This document shows, piece after piece, positions 24,239 through 31,329 of a DNA stretch of 64,000 nt (position 1 is its first letter; each line of letters starts with the position of its first letter). Under the pieces are notes generated by a model. That model saw only the letters and a program-made list of their open reading frames with translations. It had not been told where the DNA came from and searched no databases. This DNA is from CALAED01 sp036378315 (GTDB lineage Bacteria; Actinomycetota; Actinomycetes; Streptosporangiales; Streptosporangiaceae): positions 1 to 64,000 of the forward strand of contig DASUWU010000044.1 of assembly GCA_036378315.1 (NCBI GenBank). Reading direction: 5' to 3'. The position numbers and the translations under genes are program-made.

Positions 24239-25231
24239 ATGAGCGCACAGTTCCCGGTGGCACGGCCGCGGCGGCTGCGGCGGACGGCGGCGCTGCGCCG
24301 GATGGTCGCCGAGACCCGGCTGCACCCCGCCGACCTGGTGCTTCCGCTGTTCGTCAAGGAGGGCATCACCGAGCCGCAGCCGGTGGCCTCCATGCCCGGC
24401 GTGGTGCAGCACACCCGCGAGACGGTGCGCAAGGCCGCACACGAGGCGGTCGAGGCGGGCGTCGGCGGCCTGTTGCTCTTCGGCATCCCTGCGGTCAAGG
24501 ACGCGCGCGGCTCGGCGGCGGACGATCCGGCCGGCATCGTGCAGAAGGCGCTGCGCGACCTGTCCGCCGACCTGGGCGACAGCACGGTGCTGGCGGCCGA
24601 CCTGTGTCTCGACGAGTACGCCGACCACGGGCACTGCGGCATCCTCACCCCCTCCGGCGAGGTGGACAACGACGCGACGCTCGAGCGGTACGCCGCGATC
24701 GCCGTCGCGCAGGCCGCCGCCGGGGCCGACGTGGTCGCGCCGAGCGGGATGATGGACGGCCAGGTGCGGGCGATCCGCACGGCCCTCGACCGGGCGGGCT
24801 ACGGGAACGTCGCGATCCTGGCGTACGCGGTCAAGTACGCGTCGGCGTTCTACGGCCCGTTCCGCGAGGCCGCGGAATGCGCGCCGCGGTTCGGCGACCG
24901 GTCCGCCTACCAGCAGGACCCGCCGAACTCCGGCGAGGCGCTCCGCGAGGTGTCCCTCGACCTGGAGGAAGGCGCCGACATGGTCATGGTCAAGCCGGCG
25001 CTGCCCTATCTGGACGTCGTCCGCAGGGTCCGCGACATGGTCGACGTGCCGGTCGCCGCGTACCAGGTGAGCGGCGAGTACGCCACGATCGAGGCGGCCG
25101 CCGCCAACGGCTGGGTCGACCGCGACCGGGTCATCATGGAGGCCCTCACCGGCATCCGCCGCGCCGGCGCCGACATCATCCTCACCTACTGGGCCACCGA
25201 AGTGGCCCGCCACCTCCACACCCCCGCGTAA
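24239..25231 (+). CDS. hemB: Delta-aminolevulinic acid dehydratase (porphobilinogen synthase)
   Basis: Condenses two ALA molecules to porphobilinogen. The 330-residue protein has LVLPLFVKEGI at the start, the metal segment DLCLDEYADHGHCGIL with two of the three zinc cysteines and Asp in the middle position, VAPSGMMDGQV, YAVKYASAFYGPFREAA with one Schiff-base Lys, and ADMVMVKPALPYLDVV with the other. GTAGGAGG precedes ATG 24239. An 87-bp gap with a hairpin follows hemD. Confidence 0.96.
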   Translation: MSAQFPVARPRRLRRTAALRRMVAETRLHPADLVLPLFVKEGITEPQPVASMPGVVQHTRETVRKAAHEAVEAGVGGLLLFGIPAVKDARGSAADDPAGIVQKALRDLSADLGDSTVLAADLCLDEYADHGHCGILTPSGEVDNDATLERYAAIAVAQAAAGADVVAPSGMMDGQVRAIRTALDRAGYGNVAILAYAVKYASAFYGPFREAAECAPRFGDRSAYQQDPPNSGEALREVSLDLEEGADMVMVKPALPYLDVVRRVRDMVDVPVAAYQVSGEYATIEAAAANGWVDRDRVIMEALTGIRRAGADIILTYWATEVARHLHTPA

Positions 25232-25246
25232 CCGCCGCGCGCCGCG

Positions 25247-26050
25247 CTAGCGGATGACGGTCCCGTTGCAGCAGGAGTAGGCGACGATCGATGAGCCGCG
25301 GCGGGCGAGCTCGGGGGGCACCGGGTGCAGCCTCTGATCGTTGGCGAGGGGCTCGCCGACGCCGCTGCCGCCGCTGCCGTCGAAGAGCTTGATGGTGCAG
25401 TCGGCGTGGTCCAGACGGTAGGCGGTCGCGCGGTGCTGGACCGAGATGGGCAGGTCGTAGACGAGGCGGTATTCGTCGGCGTTGCCGCAGCGGGCGTTGA
25501 AGGACCAGATGGCCGTGGTGCCCCGCGTGCGTGCGGGTTCCAGCAGCGTCACCGAGAAGTGGGGGCCCGTGGTGCCGGCCGATCCGCCCCCTCCATTGAC
25601 GATCTTGGGTGCCTGGGTGGCCGCGACTCCGAGGAACGCGCCGATGGCGAGAAACGCCATGCCCTGACGCCACCGCACGCCGGTTCGTCCGGGCGGAGGC
25701 GCATCCGTCCGCGCCTGCGCCATGGGCGCGGTCGGCGGTGGCGCGGGCGTGCCGGCCGCGGGTGCGGTGTCCGGCGCCGGTCCGTCCTCCACGAGGGACG
25801 GAGGCGGCCAGGAACGGCTCGGGTCCTTTTCTGCCGCGATCCAGATCGGCCGCAGATAGGCGGCATCACGGCCGGCCGCGCGACACAGACCTTCGACCAC
25901 TGTCCAGGGCGGCAGCGTTTTTCCGGACAGATAGCGCGACAGCGAGGAATCGCTGGCGTGGGTCTCGGTCTCGAGATGTTTGAGGCTGCGCCCGGACAGC
26001 TCGCGCAACCGTTGTAGTTCATCGGTCAGGTGTTCTCGTGCTGATTTCAT
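25247..26050 (-). CDS. Membrane-anchored XRE-type HTH regulator with extracytoplasmic domain
   Basis: A 267-residue one-component regulator. Residues 5-62 form a HipB/XRE helix-turn-helix (RLRELSGRSLKHLETETHAS, SLSRYLSGKTLPPWTVVEGL). Residues 76-128 are Pro/Ala-rich linker, 129-147 one membrane helix, and 150-267 an outside domain with four cysteines (188, 218, 260, 261). The layout resembles ToxR/CadC-type sensors. GGGGG precedes ATG 26050. Two GGGACGTCCC palindromes upstream suggest autoregulation. It is divergent from a small secreted-peptide gene. The outside domain matches no family I recognise. Confidence 0.82.
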   Translation of the reverse strand: MKSAREHLTDELQRLRELSGRSLKHLETETHASDSSLSRYLSGKTLPPWTVVEGLCRAAGRDAAYLRPIWIAAEKDPSRSWPPPSLVEDGPAPDTAPAAGTPAPPPTAPMAQARTDAPPPGRTGVRWRQGMAFLAIGAFLGVAATQAPKIVNGGGGSAGTTGPHFSVTLLEPARTRGTTAIWSFNARCGNADEYRLVYDLPISVQHRATAYRLDHADCTIKLFDGSGGSGVGEPLANDQRLHPVPPELARRGSSIVAYSCCNGTVIR

Positions 26051-26087
26051 GGATTCCCCCGCTGCTGGCTCGTCCCGGCCCCGTTCC

Positions 26088-26099
26088 TGGGACGTCCCA
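26088..26099. promoter_or_regulatory. Palindromic operator copy 1 before the HTH-TM gene
   Basis: TGGGACGTCCCA is a perfect 12-bp palindrome. Reading leftward it lies just after a TTAGTA -10-like element, 38 bp from the ATG, so a bound dimer would cover the start site. The same core recurs 41 bp away. Confidence 0.6.
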
Positions 26100-26128
26100 C
26101 TACTAAGGCATTAGGGCATGTGATCGGA

Positions 26129-26140
26129 TGGGACGTCCCG
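26129..26140. promoter_or_regulatory. Palindromic operator copy 2, between HTH-TM and peptide genes
   Basis: TGGGACGTCCCG repeats the GGGACGTCCC core of copy 1 with centres 41 bp apart, about four helical turns, on the same face of the DNA. It lies upstream of the HTH-TM promoter and 112 bp before the peptide gene, so it could act on both directions. Confidence 0.6.
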
Positions 26141-26213
26141 CCTTTGTCCCGAAGCGGCCACCCGCGCTTGCCGGCCGCTGACGAACCTCCCCAGGATTCT
26201 CCGACAACGGGGT

Positions 26214-26232
26214 GGTCGCGACATGCGCGACC
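26214..26232. promoter_or_regulatory. Inverted repeat before the secreted-peptide gene
   Basis: GGTCGCG-ACATG-CGCGACC (7-bp arms, 5-bp centre) ends 8 bp before the AAGGAG of the peptide gene. It may be an operator or a 5' hairpin of the peptide mRNA. Confidence 0.45.
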
Positions 26233-26251
26233 GTAAAAGTAAGGAGACATC

Positions 26252-26443
26252 ATGAAGGACGGGGGCGTCAGCCGCATGGCCAAGTTGATGGCCACGCTGG
26301 CCATATCAATGGGATTCGTGACGATGGCGACCGCGGCGGCCCACGCGACCGCCACCACCGCGCGGCCGCTCGTTACGTGTACGCCGGATTCTTGGGCGCA
26401 ATACGACTATTGCACTTCGGCGCAGCACGTGCGCTCAGCGTGA
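26252..26443 (+). CDS. Small secreted two-cysteine peptide precursor
   Basis: A 63-residue protein with a good Shine-Dalgarno (AAGGAG, 5-nt spacing) and a Sec-type signal: basic start (SRMAKLM), hydrophobic core (ATLAISMGFVTMATAAA) and AHA cleavage site after residue 32. The predicted mature peptide has 31 residues with Cys43 and Cys54 (CX10C), probably one disulfide. No family is recognised. It is divergent from the membrane-anchored HTH regulator, whose outside domain also holds cysteines; a signal-sensor pair is one hypothesis, an antimicrobial peptide or short surface protein are others. Confidence 0.7.
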   Translation: MKDGGVSRMAKLMATLAISMGFVTMATAAAHATATTARPLVTCTPDSWAQYDYCTSAQHVRSA

Positions 26444-26561
26444 TTTCGCGAGGTGGATTCCGCGTACAAATCTGAAAGCTCGCCCATCGGGGGCGTGCCG
26501 AGAGCCGATCCGGCTCTCGGCATGTTGGGCGCCATTTTCTCCAGTGGGCCGGGCCCTTGGC

Positions 26562-28592
26562 TCATTCCCCTTGTGCCCGGTCGAGGAGGCGGCGGCTCTG
26601 GCCCTCGCGGTAGGGGACGTCGAGCTCGCGCCACAGGGCGAGGGCGCGGTCGAGGTGGTCGGCGGCTTCGGCCGGGCGGCCCTGGCGCAGGGCGAGCTCG
26701 CCCAGGGAATGCAGGGCGCCGGCCTCGCTGAGCCGGTCGCCGAGCGCGCGGAACAGCGTGAGGGCTTCCTGCAGCCGCCCGGCGGAGGCGTCGTGCTGGC
26801 CGAGCTCGCCGTGGACGAGGCCGAGGTCGCGCAGGGCCAGCGCGACGTGACGGTCGCGGCCGAGCTCCCGCCACAGGGTGAGGCAGCGTTCGAAGCAGTC
26901 CATCGCCTTGACCAGCTCGCCCTGTTCGCGGCGGACCTCGCCGAAGCCCTCCCAGGCGAACGCCTCGCCGGTGCGGTGGCCGGCCTTAACGGCCAGGTCG
27001 AGGGCGTACTGCAGGCAGGTAAGCGCCTGGGCGTAGTCGCCGTCCGCGCGGTGCGCGTGCGCGCACAGCCACCGCGCGTCCGACTCGCCGACCGTCTCGC
27101 CGAGGTCGGCGAACAGCGTCCTGGCCTCCTCGGCGGTGTTGAGGTAGTCGGCCGGCGGGCGGGTGTAGGTGCCGAGCTGGGCCAGGCCGCGCAGCAGCAC
27201 CGCCTCACCGAGCCGGTCGCCCGCCTTCCTGACGACCTCGAGGGCGCGCTCGTGGGTCTGCCGCCACTCGTCGTAGGCGCCGCGCAGGTCGAGGAAGTCG
27301 GTGAGGGTCTGCGCGAGCTCCCAGGCCAGATCCGCGAAGCCGAGCCGGCAGGACTGGTCGACCGCGGCGACCAGGCAGGCCCGTTCCGCCTCGAACCAGC
27401 CCAGCGGGTCGGCGATCCGCGCCGGCGCGCCGTACCAGCGCGGCACGGGGCCGCGGACGACGCCGAGCGCGGTGCTCGGCAGCCGCGCGTCGGCCTGTTC
27501 GGCGACCGTCAACCAGCCGGCGAACGCCCGGCGCACGGCGGCCGACCGGTCGGCCGGCGAGTCCTCGGCCTCGGCGCGCTCGCGGGCCAGCACCCGGATG
27601 AGGTCGTGGAACCGGTAGCGGAACGGGTCGCTGCCGCCCGTCACTTCGAGGAGCTGCGCCTCGACCAGCCGTTCGATGAGGTCTTCCGCGTCGCCCGCGG
27701 TTCCGCCAAGGACGGCGGCGGCCACCCATGCGGCGAAGGAGGGCACGTCGAGCAGGCCGAGCAGCCGCAGCGCCCGGCGGGCGGTCGGGTCGAGCGCCTC
27801 GTAGCTCAGCGTGACCCCGGCCCGGACCTCCAGATCGCCCAGGCGCAGCTCGTCCAGCCGCTGGTGTTCGTCCTCGAGGCGCTCGGCCAGCCGGGACAGC
27901 GGCCAGTGCGGGCGCGCCGCCAGCCGCGCCCCGGCGATCCGCACCGCCAGCGGCAGGTAGCCGCACAGGCCGGCGAGCCGCTCGGCCACGTCGGGTTCGG
28001 CGGCGACCCGCTCGGCGCCGACGATGCGCGACAGCAGCTCCACTGCCTGCGCGGGTTCGAACACGTCGAGGTCGATCAGCCGTACGCCGGCGAGGCCGGC
28101 GAGGTGGTTGCGGCTGGTCACGATGACCCCGCAGGTCGGGCTGCCCGGCAGCAGCGGCCTGACCTGCTGCTCGCTCACCGCGTTGTCGAGCAGCAGCAGG
28201 ACTGCGCGGTCGGCCAGCCGGCTGCGGAACAGGTCGGCGCGCTCGTCGAGGGAGTCGGGCAGGCGGGCCAGCCCGAGCGTGCGCAGCATCCTGGCGAGCA
28301 CGTCGGCCGGCTCCAGCGGCACCTGGTCGGCCCCGCGCAGATCGATGTACAGCTGACCGTCGGGGAACCGCTCGCGCAGCCGGTGCGCCGCGTGCACCGC
28401 GAGCGCGGTCTTGCCCACCCCGGCCATCCCGGCCAGCGCGGTGATGACCACCGCGTGGTCGGGCGACCCGGGCCGGACGAGGTCGAGCAACTGGGCGAGC
28501 TGCTCGTCGCGCCCGGTGAAGTCCCCGACGTCCGGTGGCAGTTGGGCTGGACGCGGCGCAGGGGTTTCATCGGGACCGGAAATGCTCTCCAC
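26562..28592 (-). CDS. NB-ARC STAND ATPase with TPR repeats (AfsR-like, no DNA-binding domain)
   Basis: A 676-residue signal-transduction ATPase. Residues about 24-300 form the NB-ARC: DFTGRDEQLAQL, Walker A LAGMAGVGKTALAVH (55-65), Walker B DRAVLLLLDNA, sensor GVIVTSRNHLAGL and GLCGYLPLAVRIAGARLA (GLPL-like). A winged-helix region follows (RYRFHDLIRVLA), then about seven TPRs from residue 420 to the end. AfsR/SARP proteins share this core but begin with an OmpR-type HTH, which is absent here. Start GTG 28592. Partner and output unknown. Confidence 0.88.
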   Translation of the reverse strand: MESISGPDETPAPRPAQLPPDVGDFTGRDEQLAQLLDLVRPGSPDHAVVITALAGMAGVGKTALAVHAAHRLRERFPDGQLYIDLRGADQVPLEPADVLARMLRTLGLARLPDSLDERADLFRSRLADRAVLLLLDNAVSEQQVRPLLPGSPTCGVIVTSRNHLAGLAGVRLIDLDVFEPAQAVELLSRIVGAERVAAEPDVAERLAGLCGYLPLAVRIAGARLAARPHWPLSRLAERLEDEHQRLDELRLGDLEVRAGVTLSYEALDPTARRALRLLGLLDVPSFAAWVAAAVLGGTAGDAEDLIERLVEAQLLEVTGGSDPFRYRFHDLIRVLARERAEAEDSPADRSAAVRRAFAGWLTVAEQADARLPSTALGVVRGPVPRWYGAPARIADPLGWFEAERACLVAAVDQSCRLGFADLAWELAQTLTDFLDLRGAYDEWRQTHERALEVVRKAGDRLGEAVLLRGLAQLGTYTRPPADYLNTAEEARTLFADLGETVGESDARWLCAHAHRADGDYAQALTCLQYALDLAVKAGHRTGEAFAWEGFGEVRREQGELVKAMDCFERCLTLWRELGRDRHVALALRDLGLVHGELGQHDASAGRLQEALTLFRALGDRLSEAGALHSLGELALRQGRPAEAADHLDRALALWRELDVPYREGQSRRLLDRAQGE

Positions 28593-28726
28593 CTTTTCGA
28601 AGGATATCGCCGCGGCGCGAGGACGCCGCGTTGCCTAGTCACTTGGTGTCGTTTCCGAGGGTTGGGCCGAGTTTCTCTGAGCCGGGCGGCCATCATCGAT
28701 AAGCAGTTGTCGAGGAGGGGGTCTCA

Positions 28727-29368
28727 ATGCTGGCAGTGTCTCCGGCCCGGCGGCTGCGCGCCCGCAACCGGCTGGCAGCCGCCGCACGAGAGTACGCCGC
28801 CTTGGGGTGGCCGTGCAGCCAGGCGGTGCGGCCGCTCGATGAGGACGGCGGCCGCGCCTGTTCGTGCGACCGGATCGGCTGCCCCAACCCGGGGGCGCAT
28901 CCGGTGTCGGCGGCCTGGCGGATGCACGCGACGGCCGACGCCGAGGTCCTCACCCGATGGTGGGCCGTCCGGCCGGACGCCGGCATCGTCCTGCCGACGG
29001 GACGGGTGTTCGACGTGCTGGACGTGCCGGCGGCGGTGGGGTCGGCGGCGCTCGAACGGGCGGTCCGCGCCGACGTGGCGCTCGGTCCTGTGGCGGCGTT
29101 CGGCGACGACCGCCACCTATTCTTCGTCGCCACCCGAGGCGCACCGGACGACGAGGACGAGTGGTGGGCCTGCCATCTGGACTGCTTCCCTGAGACGATC
29201 GCCGAAAGCCCCGGCGTGCGCTGGCACTGCAGGGACAGCTACGTGCTCGCGCCGCCGTCACGGCTGCCCGGCGGTCGTGAGGTCCGCTGGCTGCGGTCGC
29301 CGCGGCTGGCCGGCGGCCTGCTGCCCGACCCGCTCCGGCTGCTCGAGGTGCTCGTCGACTGCCTGTGA
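28727..29368 (+). CDS. Stand-alone prim-pol (DNA primase/polymerase N-terminal)-like protein
   Basis: A 213-residue protein matching the actinobacterial 'bifunctional DNA primase/polymerase' family that lacks a helicase partner. The N-terminal AAREYAALGWPCSQAV, the Cys-rich ACSCDRIGCPNPGAHP, the helix LTRWWAVRPDAGIVLPTG and the SYVLAPPSRLPGGREVRWL block fit prim-pol order. The expected catalytic DxD is DVLDVP (residues 96-101), with Pro at the second acid, so polymerase activity is doubtful. GGAGG precedes ATG 28727. It is divergent from the NB-ARC gene. Confidence 0.75.
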   Translation: MLAVSPARRLRARNRLAAAAREYAALGWPCSQAVRPLDEDGGRACSCDRIGCPNPGAHPVSAAWRMHATADAEVLTRWWAVRPDAGIVLPTGRVFDVLDVPAAVGSAALERAVRADVALGPVAAFGDDRHLFFVATRGAPDDEDEWWACHLDCFPETIAESPGVRWHCRDSYVLAPPSRLPGGREVRWLRSPRLAGGLLPDPLRLLEVLVDCL

Positions 29369-29385
29369 CCAAAGGGGGCCGGTGA

Positions 29386-31224
29386 TCAACGGGGCGGCGC
29401 GATGGACGGGCCGTGGCCCCAGCCGGTGTAGGTCGTGCGGTAGACCCACTGCCGCCCGCCCGGGGCCCTGATCGTCACCGTGAGCTGCCTGGGCAGCAGG
29501 TTCTGGGCCATGTCGAGCGTGTAGGCGATCACGGCGTGGCGCGGCGCCCGCGCGTACAGCGCCCCGACCGCGCGGTCGCCGGCCAGCTTGGCCGGGGCGA
29601 CCACGCCACGGTAGGTGTACCCGCTCCTGTGGAACGCGGCGGTCGACCGGAGCAGCACCAGGATGTTGTGGACCGAGCCGCCCTGCCTCGCGCCGGCGGC
29701 CAGCGTCACGTAGCCGCGGTCCGGGTCGCGCGGCGCTCCACCGGCGGCCGGATAGACCTTCCGGTGTTCGTCGCGCGCCACGTAGATCTTGTCGCGCAGC
29801 AGGACGACCCTGCACGCCGGATGCCGCGGGTCGCGGCGGTTGCCGGCCAGCGGCGTGACGTTCATGTCGTACGCGCTCGCGACGCCGGCGCTGAACGCCA
29901 GCGTGCCCTGCGCCGCCACCCCCGGCGCGCGGTAGGTGAACGTCGCGGTGCGCCTGGTCGCGACCGCTTGGGAGATGGCCCTGGCGAGCACGGCCGCCCT
30001 GGTGGGCGGCCGCGGCCGCGCCGACGGTGGCGCCTGGGATGCCGTGCTGGCCTGCGTGTTCGCCGTCGCGTCCGGCGAGCTGCGGCCGGACACCGCGTAC
30101 CACGCGGCGCCTCCGGCGATGACCGCGACGAGGCCCACCCCGAGCGCGATCCTGGCGCGCCGGCGCGAGCCACTGATAAGGCTCGTGTCGAACGGCCCGG
30201 TGTCCAAGGGCCCGGTGTCCAAGGGCCCGGTGTCGAACGGGGTGGGCGGATAGCGCGGTGGGTCGCTGTGCACCGGCGGCTGGGGGTTCGCCGAGCCGGT
30301 GTCGGGGCGCGGTTCCGGCTCCGGCTCCGGCTCCGGCTCGCGCGGCCGCGGCACGTGCGGCACGGGCCGCGTGGCCGGCGTCGCCCGTGCGGGTGCGGGT
30401 GCCGGGATCGTGGCCGCCCAGGCGGCCTGCTCGGCGAGGCGGGCTCGACCCGTACGTTCCCAGGACGGCCCGTACGCGGCCGTGGCGGCCTCGTCGAGCT
30501 CGGTCAGGAACGCCGCCGCCGATGCCGGCCGGCCCGCCGGGTCGGCGGACAAGCCGGCGGCCACGAGCGCGCGGAACGGCTCGGGCACGGCGCGCGCGCC
30601 GGCCAGGCACTCGACGAACACGGCGGTCGCCGCGTAGAGGTCGCCGGCCGCGCTCCGCTCCCGTTCCGGCGGCGCGTACCGCGGCGCCTCGCCGACGCAC
30701 GCGTCGGACAGCTTGGGCATGCCGTCCCTCAGGATCAAGACGTTCTCCGGCCCGTACGAGCCGTGCGCGAGCCCGGCGCCGTGCAGGGCGACCAGCGCGA
30801 GGAGGGAGCCGCTGAGCACGCTGAGCGCGGCTTCCGGGCCGATGCCGCCCGAGTCGACCGCGGTCTCGACAGCCGCGAGCAGGCGGCGCAGGCTGACGCC
30901 GTCGACGTACTCGGAGACGATCGCGGCGCCGCCGTCCGGCGCCGCGGCGTATTCGTAGAACTGGACGAGGTTGGGATCCTCCAGGCGGGACAGCGCGTTC
31001 GCCGCGTCCGCGACGCGCCGCCGGCCGGCGTCCGCCGCCTGGGTCAGGTACTTGACCGCGACCGGCGTCTGGGTGACGTCGTCGACGGCCAGCACGACCC
31101 GCCCGTACCGGCCCGACCCGAGCTCGCGCACGGGGGAGTAACCGGGCACCTGCCAGCCGCCGGCACCCGCCCGATCGGCCGGCCCCGGCCGGTCGTCGGG
31201 GCCTTCACGGCCGCCTCCCGGCAC
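29386..31224 (-). CDS. Membrane Ser/Thr kinase-like protein, probable pseudokinase
   Basis: A 612-residue protein. Residues 25-260 have a protein-kinase fold: Gly loop LGSGRYGRVV (36-43) and VAVKYL with ATP Lys58. The HRD motif is HGS (154-156), lacking the catalytic Asp, and DFG is SDAC (Asp174 kept). Catalysis is therefore unlikely; nucleotide binding may persist. A Pro/Glu-rich linker (EPEPEPEPEPR) and DTGPL repeats lead to one membrane helix near residue 365 and a 230-residue outside domain with YTFRAPGV-like strands. Start GTG 31224. Confidence 0.82.
   Translation of the reverse strand: MPGGGREGPDDRPGPADRAGAGGWQVPGYSPVRELGSGRYGRVVLAVDDVTQTPVAVKYLTQAADAGRRRVADAANALSRLEDPNLVQFYEYAAAPDGGAAIVSEYVDGVSLRRLLAAVETAVDSGGIGPEAALSVLSGSLLALVALHGAGLAHGSYGPENVLILRDGMPKLSDACVGEAPRYAPPERERSAAGDLYAATAVFVECLAGARAVPEPFRALVAAGLSADPAGRPASAAAFLTELDEAATAAYGPSWERTGRARLAEQAAWAATIPAPAPARATPATRPVPHVPRPREPEPEPEPEPRPDTGSANPQPPVHSDPPRYPPTPFDTGPLDTGPLDTGPFDTSLISGSRRRARIALGVGLVAVIAGGAAWYAVSGRSSPDATANTQASTASQAPPSARPRPPTRAAVLARAISQAVATRRTATFTYRAPGVAAQGTLAFSAGVASAYDMNVTPLAGNRRDPRHPACRVVLLRDKIYVARDEHRKVYPAAGGAPRDPDRGYVTLAAGARQGGSVHNILVLLRSTAAFHRSGYTYRGVVAPAKLAGDRAVGALYARAPRHAVIAYTLDMAQNLLPRQLTVTIRAPGGRQWVYRTTYTGWGHGPSIAPPR
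30185..30244 (-). repeat. Four 15-bp tandem repeats (Asp-Thr-Gly-Pro-Leu) in the pseudokinase gene
   Basis: Units GTGTCCAAGGGCCCG repeat four times on the plus strand, the middle two identical, coding DTGPL/DTGPF in the juxtamembrane linker. A GGCTCC repeat at about 30311-30340 codes the Glu-Pro run beside it. Confidence 0.8.
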
Positions 31225-31329
31225 GGTCCACCCCCTTTCGCGCGGGTCCGTACGGGCGTCATCGCCCGTTCATCCGTGGCATATCGGTCACGCCGAGTTC
31301 ACGTCAAGGTGCGTGACAGACTAGCTCGC

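Noticed and set aside
26544..29471. A 975-codon plus-strand frame opposite the NB-ARC gene
   Set aside because: Antisense to a gene with clear Walker motifs and TPRs; composition is typical of high-GC shadow frames.
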